In this document: piece after piece, positions 1 through 9,509 of the stretch
Numbering within the stretch: position 1 is the stretch's first letter
Layout of the letters: the number at the start of each line of letters is the position of its first letter
Source: Gammaproteobacteria bacterium
Lineage (GTDB): Bacteria > Pseudomonadota > Gammaproteobacteria > Burkholderiales > Burkholderiaceae_C
Direction of reading: 5' to 3'
Assembly (NCBI GenBank): GCA_025359085.1
Contig: JANYHL010000096.1
Location: forward strand, 1-64,000
DNA: 64,000 bases
Notes under the pieces: generated by a model
What the model saw: only the letters and a program-made list of their open reading frames with translations
Told to the model about the DNA's origin: nothing
The model's database searches: none
Made by a program: the position numbers and the translations under genes

Positions 1-1108
1 CGACCGCCATCAGGCGCAAAACGTCGTCGGCGAGTTCGCGCTGGCCATCCTGCACGCCTGCGAAGCCCAGCTTGGCCGCCATGCACGCGTCCTGTGCCTG
101 GGGGTAGATGGTCTTGTAGGTTTCCAGCGCCGCGAGGGCGAGCTCCTGCTCACCGATCAAGGGCAGCAGGGCCTGTCCCAGGCAAAACAGGTTCCAGTAT
201 GCGATGTTGGCTTGCTGGTTGAACGCGTAGCGGCCTTCGCGGTCGGAGTGGTTGCAAACGTGGCTGGGGTTGAAAGCATCCAGAAATTGGAATGGACCGT
301 AGTCGATGGTCAAGCCCAGAATACTCATGTTGTCGGTGTTCATGACGCCATGGCAAAAGCCCACCGCCTGCCACTGCGCCACCATGTTCGCGGTGCGTTC
401 ACTCACCGCCTCCAGCATGGCCGCGTAGGGATTGCCTGCGAACTTGTCGCTTGCGCGACACGCGGGATAAAAGCGGTCAATGACGTAGTCGGCCAGCACC
501 TTGAGCTGCGTCGGCTGGTCATGATGGGAAAAATGCTCAAAATGACCAAACCGGATAAAGCTGGGCGCGACCCGCGTTACCACCGCTGCGGACTCGACAG
601 TTTCACGCTGTATGGGCGCATCCGAGCCGACGACACACAGTGCGCGTGAAGTGGCAATGCCCAGGCCCTGCATGGCTTCGCTGCACAAAAACTCCCGGAT
701 GCTCGAGCGCAACACGGCGCGCCCGTCGCCCATGCGCGAGTAGGGTGTCAGCCCGGAGCCCTTGAGCTGCACCTCCATGCCGCCGGTTTCCCCCAGCAAA
801 ATGGCACGGCCATCACCCAGTTGCCCGGCCCACTGGCCAAATTGATGGCCGCTGTAGACGCTGGCCAGGGGCTGTGTGCCGGTGATCGGCTGATTGCCAG
901 CCAACACCTGCAGCAGCTCGGGTGAATTCAGCCACGCCTCATTGAGGCCCAGCTCAAGAGCCACGGAACGACTGCGGCCCACCCAGTAAGGCGCGGGCAG
1001 TGGCCAGGGCGCGAGCGGTGTGTAAAAGCTTTTGCCCAGTTCGGCAAAGCTGTTGCGCCAGGTTAATCCGACGTCGAGCGCAGTCAAGTTTTGTGTAGCC
1101 AGGGTCAT
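1..1108 (-). CDS. selO: Protein adenylyltransferase SelO (YdiU), 3' end cut by window
   Basis: SelO is a pseudokinase-fold enzyme that transfers AMP from ATP to protein hydroxyl groups and takes part in redox stress responses. The minus-strand reading from ATG 1108 begins [20 protein letters not shown] and contains family landmarks: [18 protein letters not shown], the segment [20 protein letters not shown], and [19 protein letters not shown], which carries the metal-binding Asn and Asp. About 369 codons lie in the window and the frame stays open to base 1, so the C-terminal part is missing (family members are usually near 490 residues). It is divergent from the acyl-CoA ligase gene at 1287. 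Family assignment is firm; substrates in this organism are unknown. Confidence 0.93.
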   Translation of the reverse strand, partial: MTLATQNLTALDVGLTWRNSFAELGKSFYTPLAPWPLPAPYWVGRSRSVALELGLNEAWLNSPELLQVLAGNQPITGTQPLASVYSGHQFGQWAGQLGDGRAILLGETGGMEVQLKGSGLTPYSRMGDGRAVLRSSIREFLCSEAMQGLGIATSRALCVVGSDAPIQRETVESAAVVTRVAPSFIRFGHFEHFSHHDQPTQLKVLADYVIDRFYPACRASDKFAGNPYAAMLEAVSERTANMVAQWQAVGFCHGVMNTDNMSILGLTIDYGPFQFLDAFNPSHVCNHSDREGRYAFNQQANIAYWNLFCLGQALLPLIGEQELALAALETYKTIYPQAQDACMAAKLGFAGVQDGQRELADDVLRLMAV

Positions 1109-1286
1109 GGCGAGAATTGTCTCGCAGCGGTGCCACGCACAGGGTTTGCAGGGTTATCGATGCGAGACGCGATGCGCTACGGGGGTGTTGGGAGCGTCAG
1201 CGCCACACGGCGCCAGGGCGTCAATGGGGTTGAAAACCGCAGTACCATGCGGGCGGACCAACAGACCCATTAAAAGGAGAAGTTTC

Positions 1287-2915
1287 ATGCTCGGGTTGAT
1301 GCAAAGCCACCAGTTGTTGATTTCGTCGCTGATCGAGTTTGCGCAACGTCATCATGGCGAAGGAGAAATCGTATCGCGACGGGTAGAAGGCGATATTCAT
1401 CGCTGCACCTATAAAGATATAGCGTCGCGGTCACGCCAGGTTGCCAACGCACTGGATGGGTTGAAACTACCATTCAGCGAGCGGGTGGCCACGCTCGCCT
1501 GGAACGGTTACCGCCATCTGGAATTGTATTTTGGTGTCAGTGGCTCAGGTCGGGTGCTGCACACGCTCAATCCCCGCCTGCACCCGGACCAGATTGTCTG
1601 GATTGCCAATCACGCCGAAGATTCCGTGCTGTGTTTCGACATGAGTTTTTTGCCGATTGTCAAAGCCATTCACGGCCGTTGCAGCACCATCAAACACTAT
1701 GTGGCGATGTGTGATGCCGACAAACTGCCAACTGACACCGGCATTCCTGGTCTGCTCAGCTATGAAGCCTGGATTGGCGCCCAATTGAGCCACTACCAGT
1801 GGCCCTCTTTTGATGAAAATTCGGCTTCCAGCATGTGCTACACCAGTGGCACCACCGGCAACCCCAAAGCCGCGCTGTACAGTCATCGCTCCACCATGCT
1901 GCATGCGCTTGCGGGAGCTTTGCCTGACGCCTTGAGCATGAGTGCGCGTGACACGGTGTTGCCGGTGGTGCCCATGTTCCACGTCAATGCCTGGGGTTTG
2001 CCGTATTCCGCCGCCATGACCGGCGCCAAACTGGTGTTTCCGGGCCCGGCCATGGACGGCAAATCGATATTCGAGTTGATCGAGAGCGAGCGCGTGTCGT
2101 TTGCGGCCGGTGTACCCACCGTGTGGCAGATGATGCTCAGCCATATGCACAGCGGCGGTTTGCGTTTCAGCACACTCAAGCGCACGGTCATTGGTGGCTC
2201 GGCCTGCCCGCCGGCCATGATCACGGCGTTCAATGATGTCTACGGGGTGGAGGTACTGCATGCCTGGGGTATGACCGAAATGTCGCCATTGGGGACGGTT
2301 TGCACCCTCAAGAACAAGCATCTTGCCATGACGTCCGAGGAGAAAATGAAGGTCCGACTCAAGCAAGGACGGGGCATTTTTGGCGTGGACATGAAGATTG
2401 TCGATGGCAATGGTGATGAGCTCCCCTGGGACGGCAAAGCGTACGGTGATTTGCTGGTCAAGGGTCCGTGGATCATCAACGACTATTTCAAAGGCGAGGG
2501 TGGCTCGCCCTTGGTGGACGGCTGGTTCCCGACCGGCGACGTTGCCACCATCGATGCCGACGGCTACATGCAGATCACCGACCGCAGCAAAGACGTTATC
2601 AAATCAGGCGGCGAATGGATCAGCTCCATTGACGTGGAAAACATTGCCATGGCGCACCCGGCCGTGGCGATGGCGGCTTGTATTGGCGTGACGCATCCCA
2701 AGTGGGATGAGCGGCCCATCATCGCCGTGATGAAAAAGCCGGGCGTGGAGGTGTCGCGCGACGAGCTGCTGGCGTTTTATGAAGGCAAAACCGCCAAATG
2801 GCAAATACCGGACGATGTCGTGTTTGTGGATGCGATCCCGCTCGGTGGCACCGGCAAGATGCAGAAGAGCAAGTTGCGTGAATTGCTCAAGGATTACAAA
2901 CTGCCCGCTGTCTGA
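1287..2915 (+). CDS. Long/medium-chain acyl-CoA ligase (AMP-forming)
   Basis: This enzyme activates a carboxylic acid to its CoA thioester through an acyl-adenylate. The 542-residue product from ATG 1287 shows the AMP-binding P-loop [10 protein letters not shown], the motif [12 protein letters not shown], the hinge region [20 protein letters not shown] with [15 protein letters not shown], and the C-terminal lysine in [11 protein letters not shown]. The frame is open 85 codons further upstream, but ATG 1287 has AAAAGGAGA seven to ten bases before it and the upstream residues look non-coding. It sits 121 bp before a Liv-type transporter and a beta-oxidation set, so it probably activates the acid which that transporter brings in. 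The chain length or ring type of the substrate cannot be read from sequence. Confidence 0.92.
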   Translation: MLGLMQSHQLLISSLIEFAQRHHGEGEIVSRRVEGDIHRCTYKDIASRSRQVANALDGLKLPFSERVATLAWNGYRHLELYFGVSGSGRVLHTLNPRLHPDQIVWIANHAEDSVLCFDMSFLPIVKAIHGRCSTIKHYVAMCDADKLPTDTGIPGLLSYEAWIGAQLSHYQWPSFDENSASSMCYTSGTTGNPKAALYSHRSTMLHALAGALPDALSMSARDTVLPVVPMFHVNAWGLPYSAAMTGAKLVFPGPAMDGKSIFELIESERVSFAAGVPTVWQMMLSHMHSGGLRFSTLKRTVIGGSACPPAMITAFNDVYGVEVLHAWGMTEMSPLGTVCTLKNKHLAMTSEEKMKVRLKQGRGIFGVDMKIVDGNGDELPWDGKAYGDLLVKGPWIINDYFKGEGGSPLVDGWFPTGDVATIDADGYMQITDRSKDVIKSGGEWISSIDVENIAMAHPAVAMAACIGVTHPKWDERPIIAVMKKPGVEVSRDELLAFYEGKTAKWQIPDDVVFVDAIPLGGTGKMQKSKLRELLKDYKLPAV

Positions 2916-3036
2916 GGGCTGAATTGAGATGTGTCGCCTGGGTGATTCATCGTACGGGAAATCCCTCATGGGTCAAGGGGCAAATGCTTGTACGCTGGAG
3001 CGATGTTGATGGATCAAAAACCCAGGAGATTTTTAT

Positions 3037-4275
3037 ATGAAATTGGTAAGGAATGTTGTCACTGCCACGGTAGCTGCCTTATGCGTCGGTGGTGCGTTGG
3101 CCCAGAGTGGAACAAGCGTCAAGATCGCTTTTATTGATCCACTGTCGGGCCCGTTTGCCAATGTGGGGCAAAACCAGCTCAAAAGCTGGCAATTTGTGGC
3201 CGAGCGCTTGAGTGGCGCCAAAAACCCGGCGGGGGTGAATTTTGAAGTTACCGGTTTTGACAACAAGGGCTCGCCGCAGGAAAGCTTGAATTCACTCAAG
3301 GCGGCCATCGACCAGGGCTTTCGCTATGTGACCCAGGGCAACGGCTCAGGCGCCGGTCTGGCGATTTCTGATGCCGTGTCCAAACACAATGCGCGCAATC
3401 CGGGCAAAGAAGTGGTGTATCTCAATTACGCCGCGGTTGATCCGTCCATGACCAACGAAAAATGCGACTACTGGCACTTCCGTCTGGATGCGGACACCAG
3501 CATGAAGATGGAGGCCTTGACCACCTTCATGAAAGACCAGCCCAACGTCAAGAAGGTGTATTTACTCAATCAGAACTACTCACACGGACAGCAAGTCGCC
3601 AAGTATTTCAAGGACGGTATTGCCCGCAAACGCCCGGATGTGAAAATCGTGGGCGATGACCTGCATCCGATTGGTCAGGTCAAGGACTTTGCACCGTATG
3701 TTGCCAAGATCAAGCAATCTGGCGCTGACACCATCGTGACCGGCAACTGGGGCGCCGATTTGACGCTGTTCGTCAAGGCCCTCAATGATGCGGGCCTCAA
3801 ATTGCCGATGTACACCTATTACGCACAAGTCACCGGCACGCCGACCGCGCTGGCTGCGGGTGGCGGGGACAGCGAGGTGTATGTCATTGCCTACGGTCAC
3901 GCCAACCACACCGGCGAAGTCGCTGCGATTTCGGCAGATTTCAAGAAAAAATTCAACGACGACTACTACACCCTGGCCACTTACAACGGCATCAACCTGA
4001 TGGCTGCGGCGATTGTCAAAGCCAAGTCCAGCGACCCAGTCAAAGTGGCAGCTGCGCTGGAGGGCTTGACGGTCAAAAGCTTTGCCGGTGAAGTGCAAAT
4101 GCGCAAGTCAGATCACCAGTTGCAGCAGTCCATGTTTGTGACCAAGTGGCAAAAAGTAGACAAGAAAAATCCTTACAGCGTTGAGAACACCGGCTACACC
4201 TTTGCGCCGGTCAAGCAGATGGACGCGTTCATTGCCAGCACGCCAACCAGCTGCCAAATGAAGCGCCCGGCCTAA
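3037..4275 (+). CDS. Liv-type ABC transporter substrate-binding protein, copy 1
   Basis: Periplasmic type I binding protein (LivK/peripla_BP_6 family), 412 residues. A Sec signal peptide is visible (MKLVRNVVTATVAALCVGG, then ALAQ|S). The mature part has the family opening VKIAFIDPLSGPFANVGQNQ and YLLNQNYSHGQQVAKYF. It starts at ATG 3037 after CCAGGAGATTTTTAT. The next gene is a close paralogue with nearly the same ribosome-binding context and the same C-terminal ending STPTSCQMKRP, so the pair arose by tandem duplication. Because it is flanked by acyl-CoA ligase and beta-oxidation genes, the ligand may be a fatty, alicyclic or aromatic acid, not a branched-chain amino acid; that is inference. 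Confidence 0.9.
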   Translation: MKLVRNVVTATVAALCVGGALAQSGTSVKIAFIDPLSGPFANVGQNQLKSWQFVAERLSGAKNPAGVNFEVTGFDNKGSPQESLNSLKAAIDQGFRYVTQGNGSGAGLAISDAVSKHNARNPGKEVVYLNYAAVDPSMTNEKCDYWHFRLDADTSMKMEALTTFMKDQPNVKKVYLLNQNYSHGQQVAKYFKDGIARKRPDVKIVGDDLHPIGQVKDFAPYVAKIKQSGADTIVTGNWGADLTLFVKALNDAGLKLPMYTYYAQVTGTPTALAAGGGDSEVYVIAYGHANHTGEVAAISADFKKKFNDDYYTLATYNGINLMAAAIVKAKSSDPVKVAAALEGLTVKSFAGEVQMRKSDHQLQQSMFVTKWQKVDKKNPYSVENTGYTFAPVKQMDAFIASTPTSCQMKRPA

Positions 4276-4325
4276 GACCAGTGACCCTGGACGGTTGTTG
4301 ATTGACTAGAACCAAGGAGATTTTT

Positions 4326-5561
4326 ATGAAATTTGTAATAAACGTTGTTGCAGCTGCGGCTGCGGTATTTTGTGCCGGCAGCGCGCTTGCCCAAAAGGGC
4401 GAGACCGTCAAAATTGCCATGATTGAGGGTCTGTCCGGGCCCATGGCCAACGTGGGCCAGAACCAGCTGAAAAACTGGCAGTTCCTTGCCGACCCCGCCA
4501 ACGGCGTCAGGAACCCGGCAGGCGTGAAATTTGAAATCGTTGGCATGGACAGCAAAGGGTCGCCACAAGAAGCACTCAACACCTTCAAAGCGGCGGTCGA
4601 CCAGGGCTTTCGTTACATCGCGCAGGGAAACGGTTCCGGCGCGGCGCTTGCCTTGTCCGATGCAGTCGCCAAGCACAATGAGCGCAACCCTGGTAAGGAA
4701 GTGGTCTACCTCAATTACTCCGCAGTGGATCCGTCCTTGACCAATGACAAATGCAATTATTGGCACTTCCGGCTGGATGCAGACACGTCGCAGAAAATGG
4801 AGGCGCTGACCAGCTTCATAAAAGACAAGCCCGAAGTCAAAAAGGTCTACTTGCTTAACCAGAATTACTCACACGGCCAGCAGGTCAGCAAGTATTTCAA
4901 GGAAGGGATGGCCCGCAAGCGGCCCGATGCCCAGATGGTCGGCGATGATCTGGTGCCTATGGGTCAGGTCAAGGACTTTTCTCCCTATGTCGCCAAGATC
5001 AAGGCGTCGGGGGCCGACACCATCGTGACTGGCAATTGGGGGCAAGACCTGACGCTGTTCGTCAAGGCATTGAACGACTCTGGGCTCAAGCTGCCTATGT
5101 ATACCTACTATGCCGGTGTGTCGGGCACGCCCACCGCGCTGGCCGCAGGCGGTGAAGGCGAGATTTATCAGATCGCGTACAACCATTCCAATTACACAGG
5201 GCCGATGGGCAAACTGGCGAACGACTTCCAGAAGAAGTTTGGCGATGACTTCTACACCTTCTCCATCTACAACGGCCTCGTGCTTTTAAGTGAAGGCATG
5301 GCCAAGGCAAAGTCCACCGACCCGGTCAAGGTGGCCGCCGCGATGGAGGGGCTGAAGTTCCAGGGCTTCAATGGCGATTCCGAGATGCGCAAGTCAGACC
5401 ACCAGATGCAGCAGGGCTTGTACATCTCCAAATGGCAAAAAGTGGACAAAAAGAACCCCTATAGTGCGGAAAAAACAGGCTACACCTTTGCGCCTGTCAA
5501 ATACATTGAGGCGTATGTGGCCAGTACGCCGACCAGTTGCCAGATGAAGCGCCCAGGCTAA
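4326..5561 (+). CDS. Liv-type ABC transporter substrate-binding protein, copy 2
   Basis: Second tandem copy of the periplasmic binding protein, 411 residues with signal peptide MKFVINVVAAAAAVFCAGS and cleavage after ALA. I chose ATG 4326 because AAGGAGATTTTT precedes it and the signal peptide then starts normally; an in-frame start at 4302 would add eight residues. Long blocks match copy 1, for example KVYLLNQNYSHGQQV and ADTIVTGNWG, while ligand-side stretches differ (YYAGVSGTPTAL against YYAQVTGTPTAL). A terminator-like hairpin follows the stop codon. Two binding proteins feeding one permease set would widen the substrate range. Confidence 0.9.
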   Translation: MKFVINVVAAAAAVFCAGSALAQKGETVKIAMIEGLSGPMANVGQNQLKNWQFLADPANGVRNPAGVKFEIVGMDSKGSPQEALNTFKAAVDQGFRYIAQGNGSGAALALSDAVAKHNERNPGKEVVYLNYSAVDPSLTNDKCNYWHFRLDADTSQKMEALTSFIKDKPEVKKVYLLNQNYSHGQQVSKYFKEGMARKRPDAQMVGDDLVPMGQVKDFSPYVAKIKASGADTIVTGNWGQDLTLFVKALNDSGLKLPMYTYYAGVSGTPTALAAGGEGEIYQIAYNHSNYTGPMGKLANDFQKKFGDDFYTFSIYNGLVLLSEGMAKAKSTDPVKVAAAMEGLKFQGFNGDSEMRKSDHQMQQGLYISKWQKVDKKNPYSAEKTGYTFAPVKYIEAYVASTPTSCQMKRPG

Positions 5562-5642
5562 ACCGGCCAACAGCTGAACCCAAGGTGACCTTGGTCGTTA
5601 CCTTGGCGTTCATTGCCGGCGCTTGATGGCCGGTTTTCTTTT
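5560..5642 (+). terminator. Terminator-like structure between binding protein and permease genes
   Basis: The bases AAACCGGCC at 5560-5568 overlap the stop codon and pair exactly with GGCCGGTTT at 5628-5636, which is followed by TCTTTT. A smaller palindrome, CCAAGGT/ACCTTGG, sits at 5580-5594 inside the loop. The arrangement could cut back transcription of the membrane components relative to the binding proteins, as is usual for such transporters. The long loop makes it a weaker terminator candidate. Confidence 0.5.
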
Positions 5643-5698
5643 GTATCAGCCATGCGGGTTTTTGCTTTGGCTTTTGTTCATTACTTCACAGGTACTGC

Positions 5699-6646
5699 AT
5701 GGAGTTCTATACCATTTCACTGCTGAATGGCATCAGCTACGGCATGCTGTTGTTCATGCTGAGTTCCGGGCTGACGCTGATCTTCAGCATGATGGGCGTT
5801 CTCAACTTTGCCCATGCCTCCTTTTACATGTTGGGCGCCTACTTCGCGTACACGGTCACGTCGCTGCTGGGTTTCTGGGCGGCACTGTTGGTAGCGCCGG
5901 TCTTGGTCGGGCTGGTGGGCGCTGCCTTTGAGAAATATTTCTTGCGCCGGGTTCACAAGTTTGGGCACGTCCCTGAATTGCTGATCACCTTTGGTTTGAG
6001 TTACATCATTCTGGAATTGGTGCAACTGGTGTGGGGACGCAGTTCGGTGGACTACCGGGTGCCGGTGGCGCTGGATGGCCCCTTGTTTACTCTCTTTGGT
6101 ACCCAGTTTCCGATGTACCGCGGCTTCATGATGGGGGTAGCGCTGTTGATGTTGATGGCCATCTGGCTGTTGCTTACCCGCACGCGGATCGGGCTCGTGA
6201 TTCAGGCGGCCTTGACGCACCCGGAAATGGTGGAAGCTTTGGGGCATAACGTGCCGCGCGTCTTCATGCTGGTATTCGGCGGTGGCTGTGCGCTGGCTGG
6301 CCTGGCGGGTGTGATTGGTGGCAATGCCTATGTGACGGAGCCAAGCATGGCTTTCTCGGTGGGCGGTGTCATTTTTGTGGTGGTCGTCGTCGGCGGCATG
6401 GGCTCCTTGGCGGGTGCTTTTCTGGCATCCCTGCTCATTGGCGTGCTGCAGACTTTTGCGGTGGCCATTGATGCATCCCTGATGTCGGCGCTGCAGGTGG
6501 TTGGGGTGACATTGACGCCCTCAACATTCGGCTACGCATTGTGGAAGCTCAAGCTCAGCCAGGTGGCGCCCATCTTGCCTTATCTGTTTTTGGTGCTGAT
6601 CCTTATTTTTCGGCCCAAGGGTCTTCTTGGCACGCGGGAGGGCTGA
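5699..6646 (+). CDS. Liv-type ABC transporter permease (LivH-like)
   Basis: Inner-membrane permease of the LivH family, 315 residues, about eight hydrophobic segments. It opens MEFYTISLLNGISYGMLLFM and contains the family blocks GVLNFAHASFYMLGAY and the coupling region GLVIQAALTHPEMVEALGHN, followed by VVVVGGMGSLAGAFLASLLI. ATG 5699 has no strong Shine-Dalgarno sequence. It lies three bases before the LivM-like gene. It should form a heterodimer with that protein and be powered by the two ATPases downstream. Confidence 0.92.
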   Translation: MEFYTISLLNGISYGMLLFMLSSGLTLIFSMMGVLNFAHASFYMLGAYFAYTVTSLLGFWAALLVAPVLVGLVGAAFEKYFLRRVHKFGHVPELLITFGLSYIILELVQLVWGRSSVDYRVPVALDGPLFTLFGTQFPMYRGFMMGVALLMLMAIWLLLTRTRIGLVIQAALTHPEMVEALGHNVPRVFMLVFGGGCALAGLAGVIGGNAYVTEPSMAFSVGGVIFVVVVVGGMGSLAGAFLASLLIGVLQTFAVAIDASLMSALQVVGVTLTPSTFGYALWKLKLSQVAPILPYLFLVLILIFRPKGLLGTREG

Positions 6647-6649
6647 TCC

Positions 6650-7939
6650 ATGAGCAACAAGGTTTATCAGTTCAAACCGTTTAATGTCGGTCGTGTCGTA
6701 ATCTGGTCCCTGTTTGCCCTGGTCTTGCTGACGGCGCCCCTGTTGTTTACCAGCAGTCTGAGCCAGACCATGCTCAGCCAGATGGGCATCGCCATCATTG
6801 TTTGCCTGAGCTACAACATTTTGCTGGGGCAGGGTGGCATGCTGAGTTTTGGTCATGCGGTTTATTCAGGTATGGGCTCTTTTCTGGCCATTCACACCTT
6901 GAATCAGGTGAGTGGTGGTTTTCCCTTGCCGGTGAGTCTGGTTCCTATTGCGGGTGGCCTTGCCAGCATGATGCTCGCCATCCTGTTGGGTTGGGTCACC
7001 ACCAAGAAAGCAGCCACACCGTTTGCCATGATCACGTTGGGCATTGGCGAGCTGGTGTGGGCCATGTCCTTGATGTTTCCGGAATTTTTTGGCGGTGAAG
7101 GTGGCGTGTCGGGTAACCGCGTGGCAGGCGTCAAGACTTTCGGTATCAGCTACGGACCGCAGATCGAGTTGTATTACCTGATTGCCGTCTACACCTTTGT
7201 CTGCACCGGCCTGATGTTTGCGTTTACCCGCACGCCGCTGGGGCGCATGCTCAACGCCGTGCGTGACAACCCCGAACGCGTGGAATTTGTGGGCTTTGAC
7301 ACGCAGAAAGTGCGCTACATCGCCTTCATTATTGCGGCTTTCTTTGCCGGCATTTCGGGTGGACTGGCCGCCTTGAACTTTGAAATCGTCACCTCGGAAG
7401 TGGTCAGCGGTTACCGTTCGGGCGCGTACCTGCTATTTACGTTTCTGGGCGGCGCAACCTTCTTCTTCGGACCGATCATTGGCGCCATTTTGATGGTGCT
7501 CGCGTTTGTGCTTCTGTCCGAGTTCACCAAGGCGTGGCTGTTGTACCTGGGCCTGGTTTTTCTGTTCATGGTGATGTACGCGCCGGGTGGCGTTGCCTCT
7601 CTGCTTATGATGAATCTGCGGGTAGCCAAATTTGGTCATTTGCGAAAGCTCTGGGTCAGCTATCTGGCCTTGGGGTTGACGGCACTGGTCGTGCTGCTGG
7701 GGGCAGCGGCGATGATCGAGATGCTCTATCACCTGCAGCTCAACGCGGCACTCGGGCCTGAGTTGAACTTTCTGGGCGGCACCCTGAACTCGAAAAGTCT
7801 CAACAGCTGGTTTGGCGCCGGGTTTGTGATGTTGACCGGTTTGGGCCTGTTTGAAATCTGCCGCCGTCAGTTCGCACGCGAGTGGGGGCAGATTCAAGAG
7901 AGCATTGAGAAAGAAATCAAACGGATGGAATCGCTATGA
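6650..7939 (+). CDS. Liv-type ABC transporter permease (LivM-like) with C-terminal extension
   Basis: Inner-membrane permease of the LivM family, 429 residues. The conserved core includes CLSYNILLGQGGMLSFGHAV, the coupling segment LGRMLNAVRDNPERVEFVGF and GGATFFFGPIIGAI. After the normal end of the family core (about residue 325) there are roughly 100 more residues with two further hydrophobic segments and a charged C-terminal helix ending IQESIEKEIKRMESL. The start ATG 6650 follows the LivH-like stop by three bases, and the end overlaps the LivG-like gene by four (ATGA), so the genes are translationally coupled. Confidence 0.9.
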   Translation: MSNKVYQFKPFNVGRVVIWSLFALVLLTAPLLFTSSLSQTMLSQMGIAIIVCLSYNILLGQGGMLSFGHAVYSGMGSFLAIHTLNQVSGGFPLPVSLVPIAGGLASMMLAILLGWVTTKKAATPFAMITLGIGELVWAMSLMFPEFFGGEGGVSGNRVAGVKTFGISYGPQIELYYLIAVYTFVCTGLMFAFTRTPLGRMLNAVRDNPERVEFVGFDTQKVRYIAFIIAAFFAGISGGLAALNFEIVTSEVVSGYRSGAYLLFTFLGGATFFFGPIIGAILMVLAFVLLSEFTKAWLLYLGLVFLFMVMYAPGGVASLLMMNLRVAKFGHLRKLWVSYLALGLTALVVLLGAAAMIEMLYHLQLNAALGPELNFLGGTLNSKSLNSWFGAGFVMLTGLGLFEICRRQFAREWGQIQESIEKEIKRMESL

Positions 7940-8706
7940 CCTTTGCTCTGGAACTCAAGGACTTGCGCAAAAGTTTTGGCAAGACGGCCATTATTCGTGG
8001 CATCAATCTGGCAGTGCCCCAAGGCGAGCGGGTCGGCATCATTGGCCCCAATGGCGCGGGCAAATCAACCTTGTTCAACCTGATCAGTGGCCGTTTCGAA
8101 CCCACCAGTGGTAATGTATTTCTGAATGGCCAGCGTCTGAACGGGAAAAAACCGTTTGAAATCAATCGCCTGGGTTTGAGTCGCAGTTTTCAGATTACCA
8201 ATATTTTCCCGAAACTCAGTGTGTTTGAGAATTTGCGCTGCGGTGTACTGTGGAGTCTGGGCTACCGGTACACTTTTTTGAAGTTTTTGGCCGACCTGGA
8301 CGACGCCAATGAGCGGGCTGATGAATTGATGAAAATGGTCAAACTGGATAAAAAGCATGACGTGCTGGCGATCAATCTGACCTATGCCGAGCAGCGTGCG
8401 CTTGAGATCGGTGTCACCATCGCCGGCGGCGCCAGCGTCATTTTGCTTGATGAGCCGACCGCCGGGATGAGCAAGTCAGAGACCAGCCGGTTCATCAAGC
8501 TGATCAAAGAGGTGACGGTGGGTAAAACCCTGTTGACGGTGGAGCACGATATGGGCGTGGTGTTTGGCCTAGCCGACAAAATCGCAGTCGTGGTGTACGG
8601 CGAATTATTGGCGTACGACACCCCCGAGGCAGTGCGCGCCAACCCGCTGGTGCAAGAGGCCTACCTTGGCTCCTCCGTGGCCGACTTGCAGGCAGGGGGG
8701 CACTAA
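7936..8706 (+). CDS. Liv-type ABC transporter ATP-binding protein (LivG-like)
   Basis: Cytoplasmic ATPase subunit, 256 residues. It has a canonical Walker A GPNGAGKST, the signature-like segment LTYAEQRALEIG in place of LSGGQ (common in Liv-G proteins), Walker B VILLDEPTAGMS and switch histidine in TVEHDM. The four-base overlap with the preceding permease gene and the two-base gap to the next ATPase place it firmly in the operon. It pairs with the LivF-like protein in the nucleotide-binding dimer. Confidence 0.93.
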   Translation: MTFALELKDLRKSFGKTAIIRGINLAVPQGERVGIIGPNGAGKSTLFNLISGRFEPTSGNVFLNGQRLNGKKPFEINRLGLSRSFQITNIFPKLSVFENLRCGVLWSLGYRYTFLKFLADLDDANERADELMKMVKLDKKHDVLAINLTYAEQRALEIGVTIAGGASVILLDEPTAGMSKSETSRFIKLIKEVTVGKTLLTVEHDMGVVFGLADKIAVVVYGELLAYDTPEAVRANPLVQEAYLGSSVADLQAGGH

Positions 8707-8708
8707 AT

Positions 8709-9404
8709 ATGTTGAAAATAGAAAATCTTCACGCCTTTTATGGCAAGAGCCATGTGTTGCACGGTGTTCATTTTGATGTTTCGGCCGGTGAAATCGTCTC
8801 GCTTTTAGGGCGCAACGGGTCCGGACGCTCCACCACCGCCAAGGCCATCATGGGCCTGGTTGATTGTGAAGGCTCCTTGCTGTGGCGCGGGCAGGAGTTG
8901 CTGGGAAAGAAGACCTTTGAGATTGCGCATTTAGGGTTGGGCTACGTTCCTGAGAGCCGTGATATTTTCCCCAACTTGACAGTGGAACAAAATTTGTACC
9001 TGGGGCAGAAGAATGCCCGTAAAGCGGGGCGTTGGTCATTGGATGACATGTACCAGATGTTTCCCCGGCTCAAGGAGCGACAAAACATGCTGGCCGGTGT
9101 GATGTCGGGGGGCGAGCAACAGATGCTCACGCTGTGTCGGTCCCTCATGGGCGACCCTGATTTGATCATCATTGACGAGCCGACCGAAGGCTTGGCGCCC
9201 AAAATTGTCGAACTCGTGGCGCACTACCTCAAAGAGCTGAAAAAACGGGGCATTTCGGTGTTGCTGATCGAGCAGAAACTGACCATTGCCATGGATATTT
9301 CTGATCGCTGTCTGGTCATGGGCCACGGCAGTATTGTGTTCAGCGGCACCCCGGACGAATTGCGCAAAGACAGCTACACCCGCAAGGAATGGCTGGAGGT
9401 GTAA
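8709..9404 (+). CDS. Liv-type ABC transporter ATP-binding protein (LivF-like), Walker A Lys replaced by Arg
   Basis: Second ATPase subunit, 231 residues. The signature MSGGEQQML, Walker B DLIIIDEPTEGLAP and the switch segment LLIEQKL are normal. The Walker A reads GRNGSGRSTT: the invariant lysine of GxxGxGK(S/T) is an arginine, encoded by CGC near 8826. Either the arginine is tolerated, or only the LivG-like site hydrolyses ATP efficiently. The start ATG 8709 follows the LivG-like stop immediately. It is the last transporter gene before the beta-oxidation genes. Confidence 0.92.
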   Translation: MLKIENLHAFYGKSHVLHGVHFDVSAGEIVSLLGRNGSGRSTTAKAIMGLVDCEGSLLWRGQELLGKKTFEIAHLGLGYVPESRDIFPNLTVEQNLYLGQKNARKAGRWSLDDMYQMFPRLKERQNMLAGVMSGGEQQMLTLCRSLMGDPDLIIIDEPTEGLAPKIVELVAHYLKELKKRGISVLLIEQKLTIAMDISDRCLVMGHGSIVFSGTPDELRKDSYTRKEWLEV

Positions 9405-9509
9405 GCGCTTTGTCCCACCTGCGACAAACCCGAAGTGGACTGCTGGGTATAGTTGACCTTTGTAACTTATCGCACGATCGTTCTATTTTTATTACCGAGG
9501 AATGCAAGC

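Noticed and set aside
8385-8420. Degenerate ABC signature in the LivG-like protein
   Set aside because: LTYAEQRALEIG is a known variant in LivG proteins and not a sign of inactivation.
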